The position numbers and the translations under genes were made by a program. Shown one piece after another: positions 1-15,100 of a DNA stretch of 64,000 nucleotides. Positions within the stretch are counted from its first letter, which is position 1. Each line of letters begins with the position of its first letter. The stretch spans positions 1,667,911-1,731,910 of the forward strand of contig NC_087075.1 of NCBI RefSeq assembly GCF_026151205.1, written 5' to 3'. The stretch is from Bolinopsis microptera. Its lineage: Eukaryota; Ctenophora; Tentaculata; Lobata; Bolinopsidae. Below the pieces are notes generated by a model. It was not told where the DNA came from. It searched no databases and saw only the letters and a list, made by a program, of their open reading frames with translations.

Positions 1-30
1 TGTAAAAACAAGTGTGGTCTACTACAGTAC

Positions 31-104
31 CTGCGGTGTAGGGGTATCCAGAGTAACTCTGTAAATGAAGGCGTGAGAAGATATCAACAGACTTTTCTCT
101 GATG
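31..104 (-). CDS. LRP-like gene: opening exon of propeller 6 (gene continues beyond window)
   Basis: Acceptor TTTCTTTCAG precedes 104 and donor GTACTG follows 31. In the incoming phase 1 it reads [16 protein letters not shown], the usual first strand of an LRP propeller. An alternative internal AG near 58 would give a 28-bp exon without such a match, so I prefer 104. Confidence 0.75.
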
Positions 105-3100
105 CTGAAAGAAAATTGTGAGTTAGAATCTGGTTGATGATTCCCTAGCACGTATTGAGTTTATTCTAATTATTTCTAATTATTTCTAATTATTTCTAAT
201 TATTTCTAATTATTTCTAATTATTTCTAATTATTTCTAATTATTTCTAATTATTTCTAATTATTTCTAATTATTTCTAATTATTTCGTCTTGATTACTTA
301 TTTTGTATCAGGATGAGAACCTGCCCACTAAGATCCCTCCAGGATCCAGATATTAAGGAGTTACCTCTAAGGTGTTACAAGGTGTTACAAAGTGTTACAC
401 GGTGTTACAAGGTGTTACAAAGTGTTACAAGGTGTTACAAAGTGTTACCTCTACAAGTGACACCGTCCTCATCCAGCATGAACAGGTCAGGACACAAGCA
501 CTTCACTCCCGTTTCACTAAGTGTACACGTGTGCGAACAGTTCCCGTTGTTCGTCAGACAGGGGTCCTCCGCTGGAACACAAGGAAATATTTTGAAACAT
601 TCAAGAGATATCTATGTGGGATTGAAACACACGGGAATGATATTCAAGAAAACAGAGTAAAACGAAAATTTTCTTGAAAGAGCAGAAAGAAATGTTATGT
701 GTAATTTGTATTATAAAGCTAATTAGTATTACGACAGTAAGCATATAATATGATATAGTAAAGACAAACTTACCACACGTTTTGCCGCCTATACCGTCTA
801 TAAGTTGTAAGTGAGTCTTACAAGCACATAAAGCTCCACTGGGGGTTTTAAGACAGAGATGTGAGCAACCGAAGTTATCATTAGCACATTCATTCGTTCC
901 TGAGGCACACATCATTAGCAATGTATAGTGAGGGAGATAAACGATATCTCAATAATTGTTAATGACGCTTTAAAGAAATACATGGTATCGATGAGTACTA
1001 TTTATATTGGAGATTTAATTGATCTGAAACACAAATAATCATGAATGAAGGGGAGGGGGGGGGGGTTAAAGGGGAAACTAATTCCAGTGTTCTCACCAAC
1101 AGGATTACTATACACGCCACTAACCTGTCTGAGTCCTGTGATCATAGTGATGGATTGTCATGAGGTTACTGTGGTAACTGTGGTTACTGTGTGGTTACTG
1201 TGTGGTTACTATACTCTCCACAAACCTGTCTGAGTCCTGTGATCGTAGTGATGGATTGTCATGTGGTTACTGCGGTTACTGTGTGGTTACTGTGTGTGGT
1301 TACTGTGTGGTTACTATACACGCCACAAACCTGTCTGAGTCCTGTGATCGTAGTGATGAATTGTCATGTGGTTACTGTGGTTACTGTGGTTACTGTGGTT
1401 ACTGTGGTTACTGTGTGGTTACTGTGTGGTTACTATACACGCCACAAACCTGTCTGAGTCCTGTGATCGTAGTGATGGATTGTCATGTGGTTACTGTGGT
1501 TACTGTGGTTACTGTGTGGTTACTGTGGTTACTGTGGTTACTGTGGTTACTGTGGTTACTGTGTGGTTACTGTGGTTACTATACACGCCACTAACCTGTC
1601 TGAGTCCTGTGATCGTAGTGATGGATTGTCATGAGTCTCTTGAAGTTGTTGAGAACAGAGGAGCGTTCTGTCAGGTTATTGGTGTTTACTGACTCAATAG
1701 CGTTAGTCCCCCAGTCTGTCCACAGTAGAATACCGTCATCTGAACAAATACTGTTATCTAATACTCTTATATCAATAGCTGAATAAGGAGGATACCTTAG
1801 TCGAGAGGATTCCACAAGAAACGTTTCAGGTGGGTGCCTCACTTATTTAGATACAGAGAGAGAGAGAGAGTATTTAAATTATAAAAGATCTTCTGAATAA
1901 GCTAGGCTTTTTTAAGGAATCTGTAGAAATATCAGATGATCACATTGAATACTCCTCCTCTCAATACGTATAAACTAATCACGTACCCGCGATTGTGATA
2001 GAGAAAGGTTGGTAGACTTTAGTAGCGACTATCTTCTCCACATTGTCACCCCTCATGGAGGCTCTACCGATGTAGTCTCTGTTAGCCTCCGTCCAGTACA
2101 TCACTCGGTTTATAGTATCTGATCATTGTTAGTCAATTAAAAAGTCATTAATTAATTAATTAAATCATTAATTACCGAGATAAGCGATTTAATTGGTCAA
2201 TGCCGCAAACTGACTGCTTTATCACTGCAAAACTAAATTTTACTTTCGCTTTTACCGGTTCTCACGTCAACTAGGGTTAAGTTTCATTTTCAGTTAAGAT
2301 GTAAAGCTTTTTTTAAGCAATATTAATTTTTAGCTATACTAATCACTAATGTTTAGCTATACTAATGTTTAGCTATACTAATGTTTAGCTATACCAATTT
2401 TTAGCTATACTAATGTTTAGCTATACTAATGTTTAGCTATACTAATTTGTAGCTATACTAACCTAAGACGAGACCATTAGGCCAGACAATGTCCTCTGTA
2501 ACAAGCCGCTCCCTGTAATTACCGTCCATGTCTACTCGCTCTATTCCAGAGTTGTTGTTCCCCCAGTCAGTCCAGAAAACGTGTCTGTAACAAGTTTAGT
2601 TACATAACTTATCTTTATTAAATTAATAAATTAAATAAAATAACTTACATAACTAATCCTTACTAAACTAAAAAATAAAATAAAATAACTACACTATTCT
2701 TGATAAAAACCACAGTAACCACGGTAACCATACTAAAAGTGTGGTAACTGAATATATTTTCTTTTTTTTAAGTTATAAAAAATAAATATAAAAAAATAAA
2801 TACATTAAAATAAAAAGAAAAAAGTATGGTAACTCACCCTAAGACAGGATCAAGTGCGATAGCTCGAGGTTTTTCCAAGTTATCTGACACGATAATCCTT
2901 CTGGCAGTTCCTTTGCCATCAACTACCTCTATCTTTCCTGCATTAGAAATAGGATGTTTACATCACTTCTTTTACAATGTACACCCTGTAATCTGTATAT
3001 ACATTATACAACATCACTTCTTTTACAATATACACACTGTAATCTGTATATACATTATACAACAGAGCTACTTTTGCGCTCTGAAACTTTGATAGATGGT

Positions 3101-6100
3101 ACACAAGATAGTGAGTGGAAATCATCATTAATGAATTTTGCGATTAGAGAAAATGTTACGAAATGTATAATATATCTAAAATATTTCAGATCATATATCA
3201 AAAATGACTATCACAACGAGTCCAAGAGAAAGTATAACAACTTAAACATCAGAACAATTTAAAAGGAAATGAAAGAGATGAGCAAATTGAAATACCGGAA
3301 GTTTCACCGCCGTTAGTCCAGAAGACATTGCCAGATATCCAGTCCACAGCCAACCCATCCACACTCTCCATATCACCCTCGGCCAGTACCTGCTTAGCTG
3401 TACCGTCCAGCTTGTAGCTAGCTATCTGGTGGTTAAAGGTGTCTCCTACTATCACTCTGAGGAAAACATCGTTAAACTTGCTTAGCTGTACCGTCCAGCT
3501 TGTAGCTAGCTATCTGGTGGTTAAAGGTGTCTCCTACTATCACTCTGAGGAAAACATCGTTAAACTTGCTTAGCTGTACCGTCCAGCTTGTAGCTAGCTA
3601 TCTGGTGGTTAAAGGTGTCTCCTACTATCACTCTGAGGAAAACATTGTTAGACTTGCTTAGCTGTACCGTCCAGCTTGTAGCTAGCTATCTGGTGGTTAA
3701 AGGTGTCTCCTACTATCACTCTGAGGAAAACATCGTTAAACTTGCTTAGCTGTACCGTCCAGCTTGTAGCTAGCTATCTGGTGGTTAAAGGTGTCTCCTA
3801 CTATCACTCTGAGGAAAACATTGTTAGAGGACACGCAACTCACAACTAACAACATACAGTTAACGGTTAACACACCACTCAACAGTTAACACACAGTTAA
3901 CACAAATTTAACACACAACACACAACACAACAATGAACACACAGTTAACTCACAGTTAACTGACATGAATAAAGACACGTTAAATTGCCTATTATATATT
4001 AATATATGTTAAGTTATCTATTTTATTTATTATTTAAGTTATTTGATATTTTTATTAAAGCTTCAGCTAGTTTGGTGTTGTTAGCATTAACGAAATTCTG
4101 GGTCACTAAAATTCATATTTTTCACTGATTTTTTATTTTGATTCGAGTAAGTCAAATCATTTCGGTTAACCTCAATTTCAAACCAAGATAATATGTTTGT
4201 TTGATAGATTAAAATGGATAAGGATACCTGGACTGAAATATCTGTCAAAAATTTGAGGAAGGGGGATATAAGAGTCACAAAATTTTAAGCCCATTTCCGT
4301 TCTTGTCGTTCATTCAAGAGTTGTCCATCTTCGCAAATAATTAACTATGAAAACAACCCAATACATTGTCCACCACATCACCCTCCGCTGACGACGATTA
4401 ACACATGTTTATTGAAAGCTTCTACAAGTTAAACTATCGTACCACTTATATCTTTTTAACCCAACTCCATTCAGTAATAAGACTGCTTATGGCATTAAAA
4501 GTGATGCTGTACAATACACTTGGGCCGGATACTATCTACTCGTCGTTGCCTCATTTTTAATAGGAGACACAACCATTCTCATAGCATCATAGCTAACTCT
4601 AAATCAGTAAATTGACTACCAAAATTTTTCCCCTCAGTTATCAATTTATCAGGGGGGGGGGGGGCATAAGACCATAAATGGTGGATAAATCTGTAAATTG
4701 AGTAGCAAAATAGCATCATGTCCCCTCAAGATATAAGAAATGGGTTTGTTTTTGTAATTTATAGGAAGAGCAATATTGATTCTGTTACCCTCAAGTATGA
4801 GATCAAGTAGGATAACATGTAACAATGAAGAAAAAAGAAATGATGATGTGATACAACTTTAATGCACCACAATTATAGCTCTATTTCCTTTCAGTCGTTT
4901 TAAAAATAGTTATCGCAAATACTTGATTATGACAACAACCCTATATCATGATGAGTACGGTAACAAAACTGCTTATGGCATTAAAAGTGATGCTGTAAGA
5001 TACACTTGGGCCGGATACTATCTATTCGTCATTGCTTCATCTTTAATAGGAGACACAACCATTCTCATAGCATCCATAAAGTACAAGGCCTTTAAACTTC
5101 ACCGGGTCATCATTGTTGTCATCCAGCACATAGCAGTCTGTGACCTGATTGTATCTGCTACCTACGTTCTCCCAAAGTTGGTCTCTGTCATCTCTGATAA
5201 GTGGGTGCTAGGAAACTTCTTCTGCTACTTGTACTCCTATGCACAGTTCTATTCAAACATGACGAGTGTGTTTCTCATCTATGCCATGACAACTAGCAAG
5301 CTGCTCCTTCTGAAATATCCCCTCCAACTTGGAACAACCACTTTGAAGAAAGCACACTTGATCTGCGTGACATGCTGGTTGGCAGCTTTCATCTTACCTG
5401 TGACGCTCCTTCTCGTAGATAAACATGATGTTTTCTTTTCGTATTATATAGGGGCTATCAATGCGAATATGGTTTCTCGTCAGAGGTTTGGCACTATCTG
5501 AGGCCTTGTGTGGCAGTGCTATTTGGATTCATTCCAACATCCCTGGTTGTATTAACCACCATTTGTTTGCTGATTGAAGCCAAAAAAGTTGTTTCCCGGA
5601 GCAGAGAAAGTTTGAAGTGGCAGGGGATCGTGACAACAGTCCTTACAGCGACAGTTTTCTGCTTGTCCCTCCTACCATACGTTGCTTATTTGATCGGGGA
5701 ATCTATCGTTGGTGTAGATGACAAGAGCAAGAGTTCATTCCGCACCACGTTTTATGAAGTTGCACTCTCACTCCTGTCTTTAAACACCATCAGCAACTTC
5801 TACATCTATAGTCTGACCGTGTCTAGCTTCAGATCATTTATCTGGTCGAAAATGCAGATGTCTTATCAGTACACTATCAACGTAACAACTTCTACAAGTC
5901 ACGGTAATAAACAATTTAAGTAGAATATTAATATTATTGATGGTTATTTATCAACCATATTGTCCTGACAGCGGATTTTAATTGAATAGAGGTCGTTCAC
6001 ATATTACGACCCCCTCCCCCTCTGTAATTATTTTTACACATAGCTATTGTGTCAAAATGACACTAGTGTAATCATTTGGAAACCCCCTCCCCCGTGGCTG

Positions 6101-9100
6101 ATTACGTAATATGTGTACATCCCCATAGCTCCGGATACTTTATATTAACAATGATGTATTTTGTACGGTTATTTTTTCAGGAGGAAGGGCGAGAACCGTA
6201 CAGAACCAAGGAAGGGCGAGAACAGAAGCGACCACTGGAAACGTGAATGAAGGTAGTCAACATATATATCGTCTCGCTTTATATATAGTAAGATGAGCCG
6301 GGCAAATTTTTGAGATAGGCCTTTAAACATTTTTTATTCGAATTTGAAATTCGCGGACCTCAAAAAATGATCCCTACAACATATCCTGAAAGTATCAGGG
6401 TGATAGCTCAAAAAATATAGGAGAGGATAGATTTTTAGACTCGATGTTCAGGGCACGTGATCAAAAATCGCTCACGCAATAAAATTACACCCCGACCCAC
6501 AATTACACCCCGACCCCGAGCCCGACCCCTAGCCCGAGCCCGAGCCCGACCCCGAGCCCGACCCTGACCCTGAGCCTTACATTAACCAATTAAGCTGATT
6601 GGTTAGTGGGAACTAAGTTCAATTGGGTTCAGTTGCCGGTCACCCTTTAAAATAGTTGTAATATTCCTGCTAGTAGAACTGTGATATAAGATCATTTTAT
6701 ACATTCCTAAGACCAGGCGAATTTGAAAACAATTTTCTCCCAACTGTGTTATCATATTATGATTTAAACCTGTTACTGCGTAGGAACCTACAAATCTGTA
6801 AATTGAGTAGCAAAACTGCTCTATGTCCCCTCAAGATATAAGAAATGGGTTAATCACAAGATGTATAGACCATTTCCGTCCTTGTCGCTCATTCAACAGT
6901 TGTTCATTTCTGCAAATACTTTATCATGCCAACAACCCAATATTATGATGATTACAGTAATAAGACTGCTTATGGCATTAAAAGTGATGCTGTAAGATAC
7001 ACTTGGGCCGGATACTATCTATTCGCCTTTGCCTCATCTATAATAGGAGACACAACCATTCTCATAGCATCCATAAAGTATAAGGCCTTTAAACTTCACC
7101 GGGTCATCATTGTCATCATCCAGCACATAGCATTCTGTGACCTGATTGTATCTGTTACCAACATTCTCCCAAACATGGTCTCTATCATCTCTGATAAGTG
7201 GGTGCTAGGAAACTTCTTCTGCTACTTGAACTCCTATACAACGTACTTTACCAACCTGACAGGTGTGTTTCTCATCTGTGCCATGACAACCTGCAAGCTG
7301 TTACTCTTAAAATATCCCCTCAAATTGGGAACAACCACTTCGAAGAAAGCACACAATTCTTATATGAGACACCTTTATGTAGTGTGTTAATATCATGTCA
7401 TTGAGTTTTGTTCTTTACATATTTAATCACTATTCTGTATCGTTTTTAAAGTGTCTTACTATGTTTGAGTATAAAAGCTTTTCTATCGTAATCAATCTTC
7501 CAGTTAACAGAACTTCATCTTTAAAATTCGAGTAAGTTAAGGTCAATTACAATTCCGATTATGAAATTTCGTGTGATTTCATTTTGTGATTTTATTATTT
7601 TTTTATTATTGAAATCTACGGTAACTGTAGTTTTAATATGTGTTACAAACTATTGCCAATACTTAAATAAAAACTTAATTAAGTTCAATTTTTGTCAATT
7701 TCTATCTCTTCTCGCTCAGCCCTAATTTTGGTCCTCTGTCCTATGCCAAACTTAATTCAATATTTTGATCATATTAAAAACTGGAAATAACGACAATTTT
7801 GATCTTTATTCTTATTTTACTTGTTTACTCTTGTTATCCTACATCAGAAACCTGGAGGGATCTTTGACGGTCAACAACGGTAATATTTCAAAAAAATGAA
7901 TCTTTTAAATAGTTGTAATATGCGTGTTCCTTTTAGTAGTTGTAATATAAGATCACTTTATACATTCCTAAGACCCGGCGAATTTGAAAACACTTTCCTC
8001 CCAAGTGTGTTATCATATTATGATTTAAACCTGTTACTGCGTAGGAACCTACAAATCTGTAAATTGGGTAGCAAAACTGCTCCATGTCCCCTCAGGATAT
8101 AAGAAATGGGTTAATCACAAGATGTATAGACCATTTCTGTTCTTGTCGCTCATTCAATAGTTGTTCATTTCTGCAAATAATTTATCATGCCAACAACCCA
8201 ATATTATGCCGAGTACAGTAACAAGACAGTGTATGGCATTGAAAGTGATGCTGTAAGATACACTTGGGCCGGATACTATCTATTCATCTTTGCCTCATCT
8301 ATAATAGGAGACACAACCATTCTCATAGCATCCATAAAGTACAAGGCCTTTAAACTTCACCGAGTCATGGTTGTCGTCATCCAGCACATAGCATTCTGTG
8401 ACCTGATTGTATCTGTTACCTACGTTCTCCCAAGGATGGTCTCTATTATCTCTGATAAGTGGGTGCTAGGAAACTTCTTCTGCTACTTGTACTCCTATGC
8501 ACAGTTCTATTCAAACCTGACGAGTATGTTTCTCATCTGTGCCATGACAACCAGTAAGCTACTCCTTCTGAAATCTCCCCTTCAATTTGGAACAACCACA
8601 TTGAAGAAAGCACACTTGATCTGCGTGACATGCTGGTTAGCAGCTTTCATCTTACCTGTGACGCTCCTTCTCGTAGATATACATGATGTTTTCTTTTCGT
8701 ATAGGGGCTATCAATGCGAATATGGTTTCTCATCAGAGGTTTGGCACTATCTGAGGCCTTTTTTGGCAGTGCTATTTGGATTTATTCCAACATGCCTGGT
8801 TGTAATAACCACCATTTGTTTGCTGATTGAAGCCAAAAAAGTTGTTTCCCGGAGCAGAGAAAGTTTGAAGTGGCAGGGGATCGTGACAACAGTCCTTACA
8901 GCGACAGTTTTCTGCTTGTCCCTCCTACCATACGTTGCTTATTTGATCGGGGAATCTATCGTTGGTGTAGATGACAAGAGCAAGAGTTCATTCCACACCA
9001 CGTTTTATGAAGTTGCACTCTCACTCCTGTCTTTAAACACCATCAGCAACTTCTACATCTATAGTCTGACCGTGTCTAGCTTCAGATCATTTATCTGGTC

Positions 9101-12100
9101 GAAAATGCAGATGTCTTATCAGTACACTATCAACGTAACAACTTCTACAAGTCACGGTAATAAACAATTTAAGTATGAATATTAATATTATTGATGGTTA
9201 TTTATCAACCCTATTGTCCTGACAGCGGATTTTAATTGAATAGAGGTCGTTCACATATTACGACCCCCTCCCCCTCTGTAATTATTTTTACACATAGCTA
9301 TTGTGTCAAAATGACACTAGTGTAATCATTTGGAAACCCCCTCCCCCGTGGCTGATTACGTAATATGTGTACATCCCCATAGCTCCGGATACTTTATATT
9401 AACAATGATGTATTTTGTACGGTTATTTTTTCAGGAGGAAGGGCGAGAACCGTACAGAACCAAGGAAGGGCGAGAACAGAAGCGACCACTGGAAACGTGA
9501 ATGAAGGTAGTCAACATATATATCGTCTCGCTTTATATATAGTAAGATGAGCCGGGCAAATTTTTGAGATAGGCCTTTAAACATTTTTTATTCGAATTTG
9601 AAATTCGCGGACCTCAAAAAATGATCCCTACAACATATCCTGAAAGTATCAGGGTGATAGCTCAAAAAATATAGGAGAAGATAGATTTTTAGACTCGATG
9701 TTCAGGGCACGTGCTCAAAAATCGCTCACGCAATAAAATTACACCCCGAGCCCGAGCCCGAGCCCGAGCCCGACCCCGACCCTGACCCTGAGCCTTACAT
9801 TAACCAATTAAGCTGATTGGTTAGTGGGAACTAAGTTCAATTGGGTTCAGTTGCCGGTCACCCTTTAAAATAGTTGTAATATTCCTGCTAGTAGAACTGT
9901 GATATAAGATCATTTTATACATTCCTAAGACCAGGCGAATTTGAAAACAATTTTCTCCCAAGTGTGTTATCATATTATGATTTAAACCTGTTACTGCGTA
10001 GGAACCTACAAATCTGTAAATTGAGTAGCAAAACTGCTCCATGTCCCCTCAAGATATAAGAAATGGGTTAATCACAAGATGTATAGACCATTTCCGTCCT
10101 TGTCGCTCATTCAACAGTTGTTCATTTCTGCAAATACTTTATCATGCCAACAACCCAATATTATGATGATTACAGTAATAAGACTGCTTATGGCATTAAA
10201 AGTGATGCTGTAAGATACACTTGGGCCGGATACTATCTATTCGCCTTTGCCTCATCTATAATAGGAGACACAACCATTCTCATAGCATCCATAAAGTATA
10301 AGGCCTTTAAACTTCACCGGGTCATCATTGTCATCATCCAGCACATAGCATTCTGTGACCTGATTGTATCTGTTACCAACGTTCTCCCAAACATGGTCTC
10401 TATCATCTCTGATAAGTGGGTGCTAGGAAACTTCTTCTGCTACTTGAACTCCTATACAACGTACTTTACCAACCTGACAGGTGTGTTTCTCATCTGTGCC
10501 ATGACAACCTGCAAGCTGTTACTCTTAAAATATCCCCTCCAATTTGGAACAACCACTTCGAAGAAAGCACACTTGATCTGCTTGGCATGCTGGTTGGCAG
10601 CTTTCATGTTACCTGTGACGCTCCTTCTCGTAGATAAAGATGATGTTTCCTTTTCGTTTAGGGACTATGGATGCGATTATGGTTTCTCGTCAGAGGTTTG
10701 GCACTATCTGAGGCCTTTTGTGGCATTGCTATTTGGATTTACTCCAATATGCCTGGTTGTATTAACCACCCTTTGGTTGCTGATTGAAGCCAAAAAAGTC
10801 GTTTCCCGGAGCAGAGAAAGTTTGAAGTGGCAGGGGATCATGACAACAGTCCTTACAGCCACAGTCTTCTGCTTGTCTCTCCTACCATTCGTCGCTTACC
10901 GTGTTGGGGAATCTATCGTTAGTGTAGATGACAAGAGCAAGAGTTCATTCCACACTACGTTTTATAGAGTTGCACTCTCGCTCCTGTTTTTAAACACTAT
11001 CAGCAACTTCTACATCTATAGTCTGACCGTGTCTAGCTTCAGAGCATTTATCTGGTTGAAAATGCAGATGTCTTATCAGTACACTATCAACGTTACAACT
11101 TCTACAAGTCATGGTAATACAAAATTAATGTATGAATATTAATACTATGGATATTTATTTATCAACCCTATTGTCCTGACAGCAGGTTTTTAATTGAATA
11201 TGGGTCGTTCACATATTACGTAATCACTTTTTGGGCAATTTTCAACCCCCTCCCCCTCCCCACTCTGTTATCATTTTTACACCTAGCTATTCAAATTACA
11301 CTCACGTATCTGCCAAAACCAACATGGCCCATGTGGAAGGGAGCCTTGACGTTGTTTATCACTCGGATATTTTATATTAACAATGAGGTTTTTTTGAACG
11401 GTTCTTTTTTTCAGGAGGAAGGACGAGAACAGAACCGGACGTTGGAAACGTGAATGAAGGGAGTCAAAAAACTCCAGTTTGATTGTGATACGGTGACCCA
11501 GAAAATTATTAGCGACATTAGAATACCATATTTGAAGAGACGTGTAGCAGAATGTACTAAATTTCAAAAACAATGTAAAATTTGATATCCGGAATGGTTG
11601 TAAAAAAATCGTAACTTAATTACAAAAAACATAAACTAATCTAGAGAAGTTTAAACTGCACCAATGTTTCGTGAACACTGTGTAAACGTTTTGATTGTTG
11701 TTTTACGTTGATTTACCTATTGGTGGTCAGATTGTGTCTTTCAAATTAAGCCCAAAAACAATTCTTATATGAGACACCTTTATGTAGTGTGTTAATATCA
11801 CGTCATTGAGTTTTGTTCTTTACATATTTAATCACTATTCTGTATCGTTTTTAAAGTGTCTTACTATGTTTGAGTATAAAAGCTTTTCTATCGTAATCAA
11901 TCTTCCAGTTAACAGAAATTCATCTTTAAAATTCGAGTAAGTTAAGGTCAATTACAATTCCGATTATGATATTTCGTGTGATTTCATTTTGTGATTTTAT
12001 TATTTTTTATTATTGAAATCTACGGTAACAGTGTTACAAACTATTGCCAATACTTAAATAATACTTAAATAAAAAATTAATTAAGTTCAATTTTTGTCAA

Positions 12101-15100
12101 TTTCTATCTCTTCTTGCTAAGCCCTAATTTTGGTCCTCTGTCCTATGCCAAACTTAATTCAATATTTTGATCATATTAAAAACTGGAAATAACGACAATT
12201 TTGATCTTTATTCTTATTTTACTTGTTTACTCTTGTTATCCTACATCAGAAACCTGAAGGGATCTTTGACGGTCAACAACGGTAATATTTCAAAAAAATG
12301 AATCTTTTAAATAGTTGTAATATGCGTGTTCCTTTTAGTAGTTGTAATATAAGATCACTTTATACATTCCTAAGACCCGGCGAATTTGAAAACACTTTCC
12401 TCCCAAGTGTGTTATCATATTATGAGTATTGCTGAAAGCACAGTGTAAGGCCTACACGGACCGCCTCTATGAACCTGTTACTGCGTAGGAACCTACAAAT
12501 CTGTAAATTGAGTAGCAAAACTGCTCCATGTCCCCTCAAGATATAAGAAATGGGTTAATCACAAGATGTATAGACCATTTCTGTTCTTGTCGCTCATTCA
12601 ATAGTTGTTCATTTCTGCAAATAATTTATCATGCCAACAACCCAATATTATGCCGAGTACGGTAACAAGACTGTGTATGGCATTGAAAGTGATGCTATAA
12701 GATACACTTGGGCCGGATACTATCTATTCATCTTTGCCTCATCTATAATAGGAGACACAACCATTCTCATAGCATCCATAAAGTACAAGGCCTTTAAACT
12801 TCACCGAGTCATGGTTGTCGTCATCCAGCACATAGCATTCTGTGACCTGATTGTATCTGTTACCTACGTTCTCCCAAGGATGGTCTCTATCATCTCTGAT
12901 AAGTGGGTGCTAGGAAACTTCCTCTGCTACTTGTACTCCTATGCTCAGTTCTATTCAAACCTGACGAGTCTGTTTCTCATCTGTGCCATGACAACCAGTA
13001 AGCTACTCCTTCTGAAATATCCCCTCCAATTTGGAACAACCACTTTGAAGAAAGCACACTTGATCTGCGTGACATGCTGGTTATCAGCTTTCATCTTACC
13101 TGTGACGCTCCTTCTCGTAGATAAACATGATGTTTTCTTTTCGTATAGGGGCTATCAATGCGAATATGGTTTCTCATCAGAGGTTTGGCACTATCTGAGG
13201 CCTTTTTTGGCAGTGCTATTTGGATTTATTCCAACATGCCTGGTAGTAATAACCACCCTTTGTTTGCTTATTAAAGCCAGAAAAGTCGTTTCCCGGAGCA
13301 GGGAAAGTTTGAAGAGGCAGGGGATCGTGACAACAGTCCTTACAGCCACAGTCTTCTGCTTGTCCCTCCTACCATACGTTGTTTACAGTGTTCGGCAATC
13401 TGTCGTTAAAGTAGATGACAAGAGCAAGAGTTCATTCTACACCACGTTTTATAGAGTTTCACTCTCGCTCCTGTATTTAAACACCATCAGCAACTTCTAC
13501 ATCTATAGTCTGACCGTGTCTAGCTTCAGAGCATTTATCTGGTTGAAAATGCAGATGTCTTATCAGTACATTACCAACGTGGAAACTTCTACAAGTCATG
13601 GTATTTAATTATTGATATATGAATAATGAATATTAATACTATGGATATTTATTTATCAACCTTATTGTCCTGATAGCGGGTTTTTAATTGAATAGTGGTC
13701 GGTCACATATTAATTAATCACTTTTTGGCCAATTTTCAACCCCTCCCCCCTCTGAAATCATTTTACAGTATCAAAATTACACTCGCGTATCAACCAAAAC
13801 CAACATGGCCCATGTGGAAGGGGGCCTTGACGTTGTTTACCACTTGGCCCTGCATCCGAAGCTGACGGTCGGCCTCCACTAATAGCTAGTGTGTCAAAAT
13901 TACACGAGCGTAATCATTCGGAAAACCCCCTCCCCCTTGGCTGATAACGTAATATGTGAACAACCCTATAGCTACGGATATTTTATATTAACAATAAGGT
14001 ATTTTGTACGGTTCTTTTTTTCAGGAGGAAGAACGAGAACCGTACAGAACCAAGGAAGGGCGAGAACAGAACCGGACGTTGGAAACGTGAATGAAGGGAA
14101 TCAACAAACTTCAGTTTGATTGTGATACGGTGACCCAGAACATTGTTAGAGACATTAGAATACCATGTTTTTTTTTGTTTTAAGATACTTTTAGTATTAT
14201 TAGCACAATATTGAATATACTCAATTTGAAAAACAAGTCTTCATCATTTCAAGAATGATGAATATTAATACTATCGATATTTATTTATCAACCTTATTGT
14301 CCTGACACAGGGATTTTATTCGAATAGCTACGGATATTTTACCACGAAAATAAGGTTTTTGTACAGTTTCTTTTTTCAGGAGGAAGGGCGAGTGGCAGAG
14401 CAAGCACAGGAGCGACCACTGTACGAAATTTTGATATCTGGAATGGTTGTAAACATATCGTAACTTAATTACAAAAAACAATAACTAATCTACAGATGTT
14501 TAAACTGCACCAATGTTTCGTGAACACTGTGTTAACGTATTAGTTGTTGTTCTACGTTGATTAACCGATTGGCAGTCAGATTGTGTCTTTGAAATTAAAC
14601 CCAATAACAATTCTTATATGAGACCCCTTTATGTAGTGTGTTAGTATCACGTAACACGTTATTGAGTTTTGTTCTTTACATATTTAATCGCTATTGTTTA
14701 TCGTTTTTAAGGTATCTTACTATGTTTGAGTATAGGAGCTTTTCTATTGTAATCAATATTCCAGTTAACAGAACTTCATCTTTAAAATTTGGGTTAGTTA
14801 AGGTCAATAACAATCCCGATTATAATTAGGATATTTCGTGTGATTTCATCTTGTGATCTTATTATTTTTTATTATTGAAATCTAACTGTAGTTTTAATAT
14901 CTTTTTCAAACTATTGCCAATAATAGAATAAAAAACTTAATTAAGTTCAATTTTTGTCAATTTTTATCTCTTCTCGCTCAGCCCTAATTTTGGTCCTCTG
15001 TCCTATGCCAAACTTAATTCAATATTTTGATCATATCAAACAACAATTTTGATCTCTATTCTTATTTTACTTGTTTACTCTTGTTATCTAACCCAGAAAG

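Noticed and set aside
1191..1692. Frames of repeated Leu/Trp or Cys-Gly-Tyr and a partial LSESCDRSD motif
   Set aside because: Antisense of the repeated exon edge and TGGTTACTG microsatellite; LDLa-like look of CDRSDGLSC is accidental because the real exon is on the other strand.
10416..10637. 73-residue frames beginning [10 protein letters not shown] inside each GPCR
   Set aside because: Shadow +1 frame within the receptor coding sequence, repeated in all paralogs because the sequence is shared.
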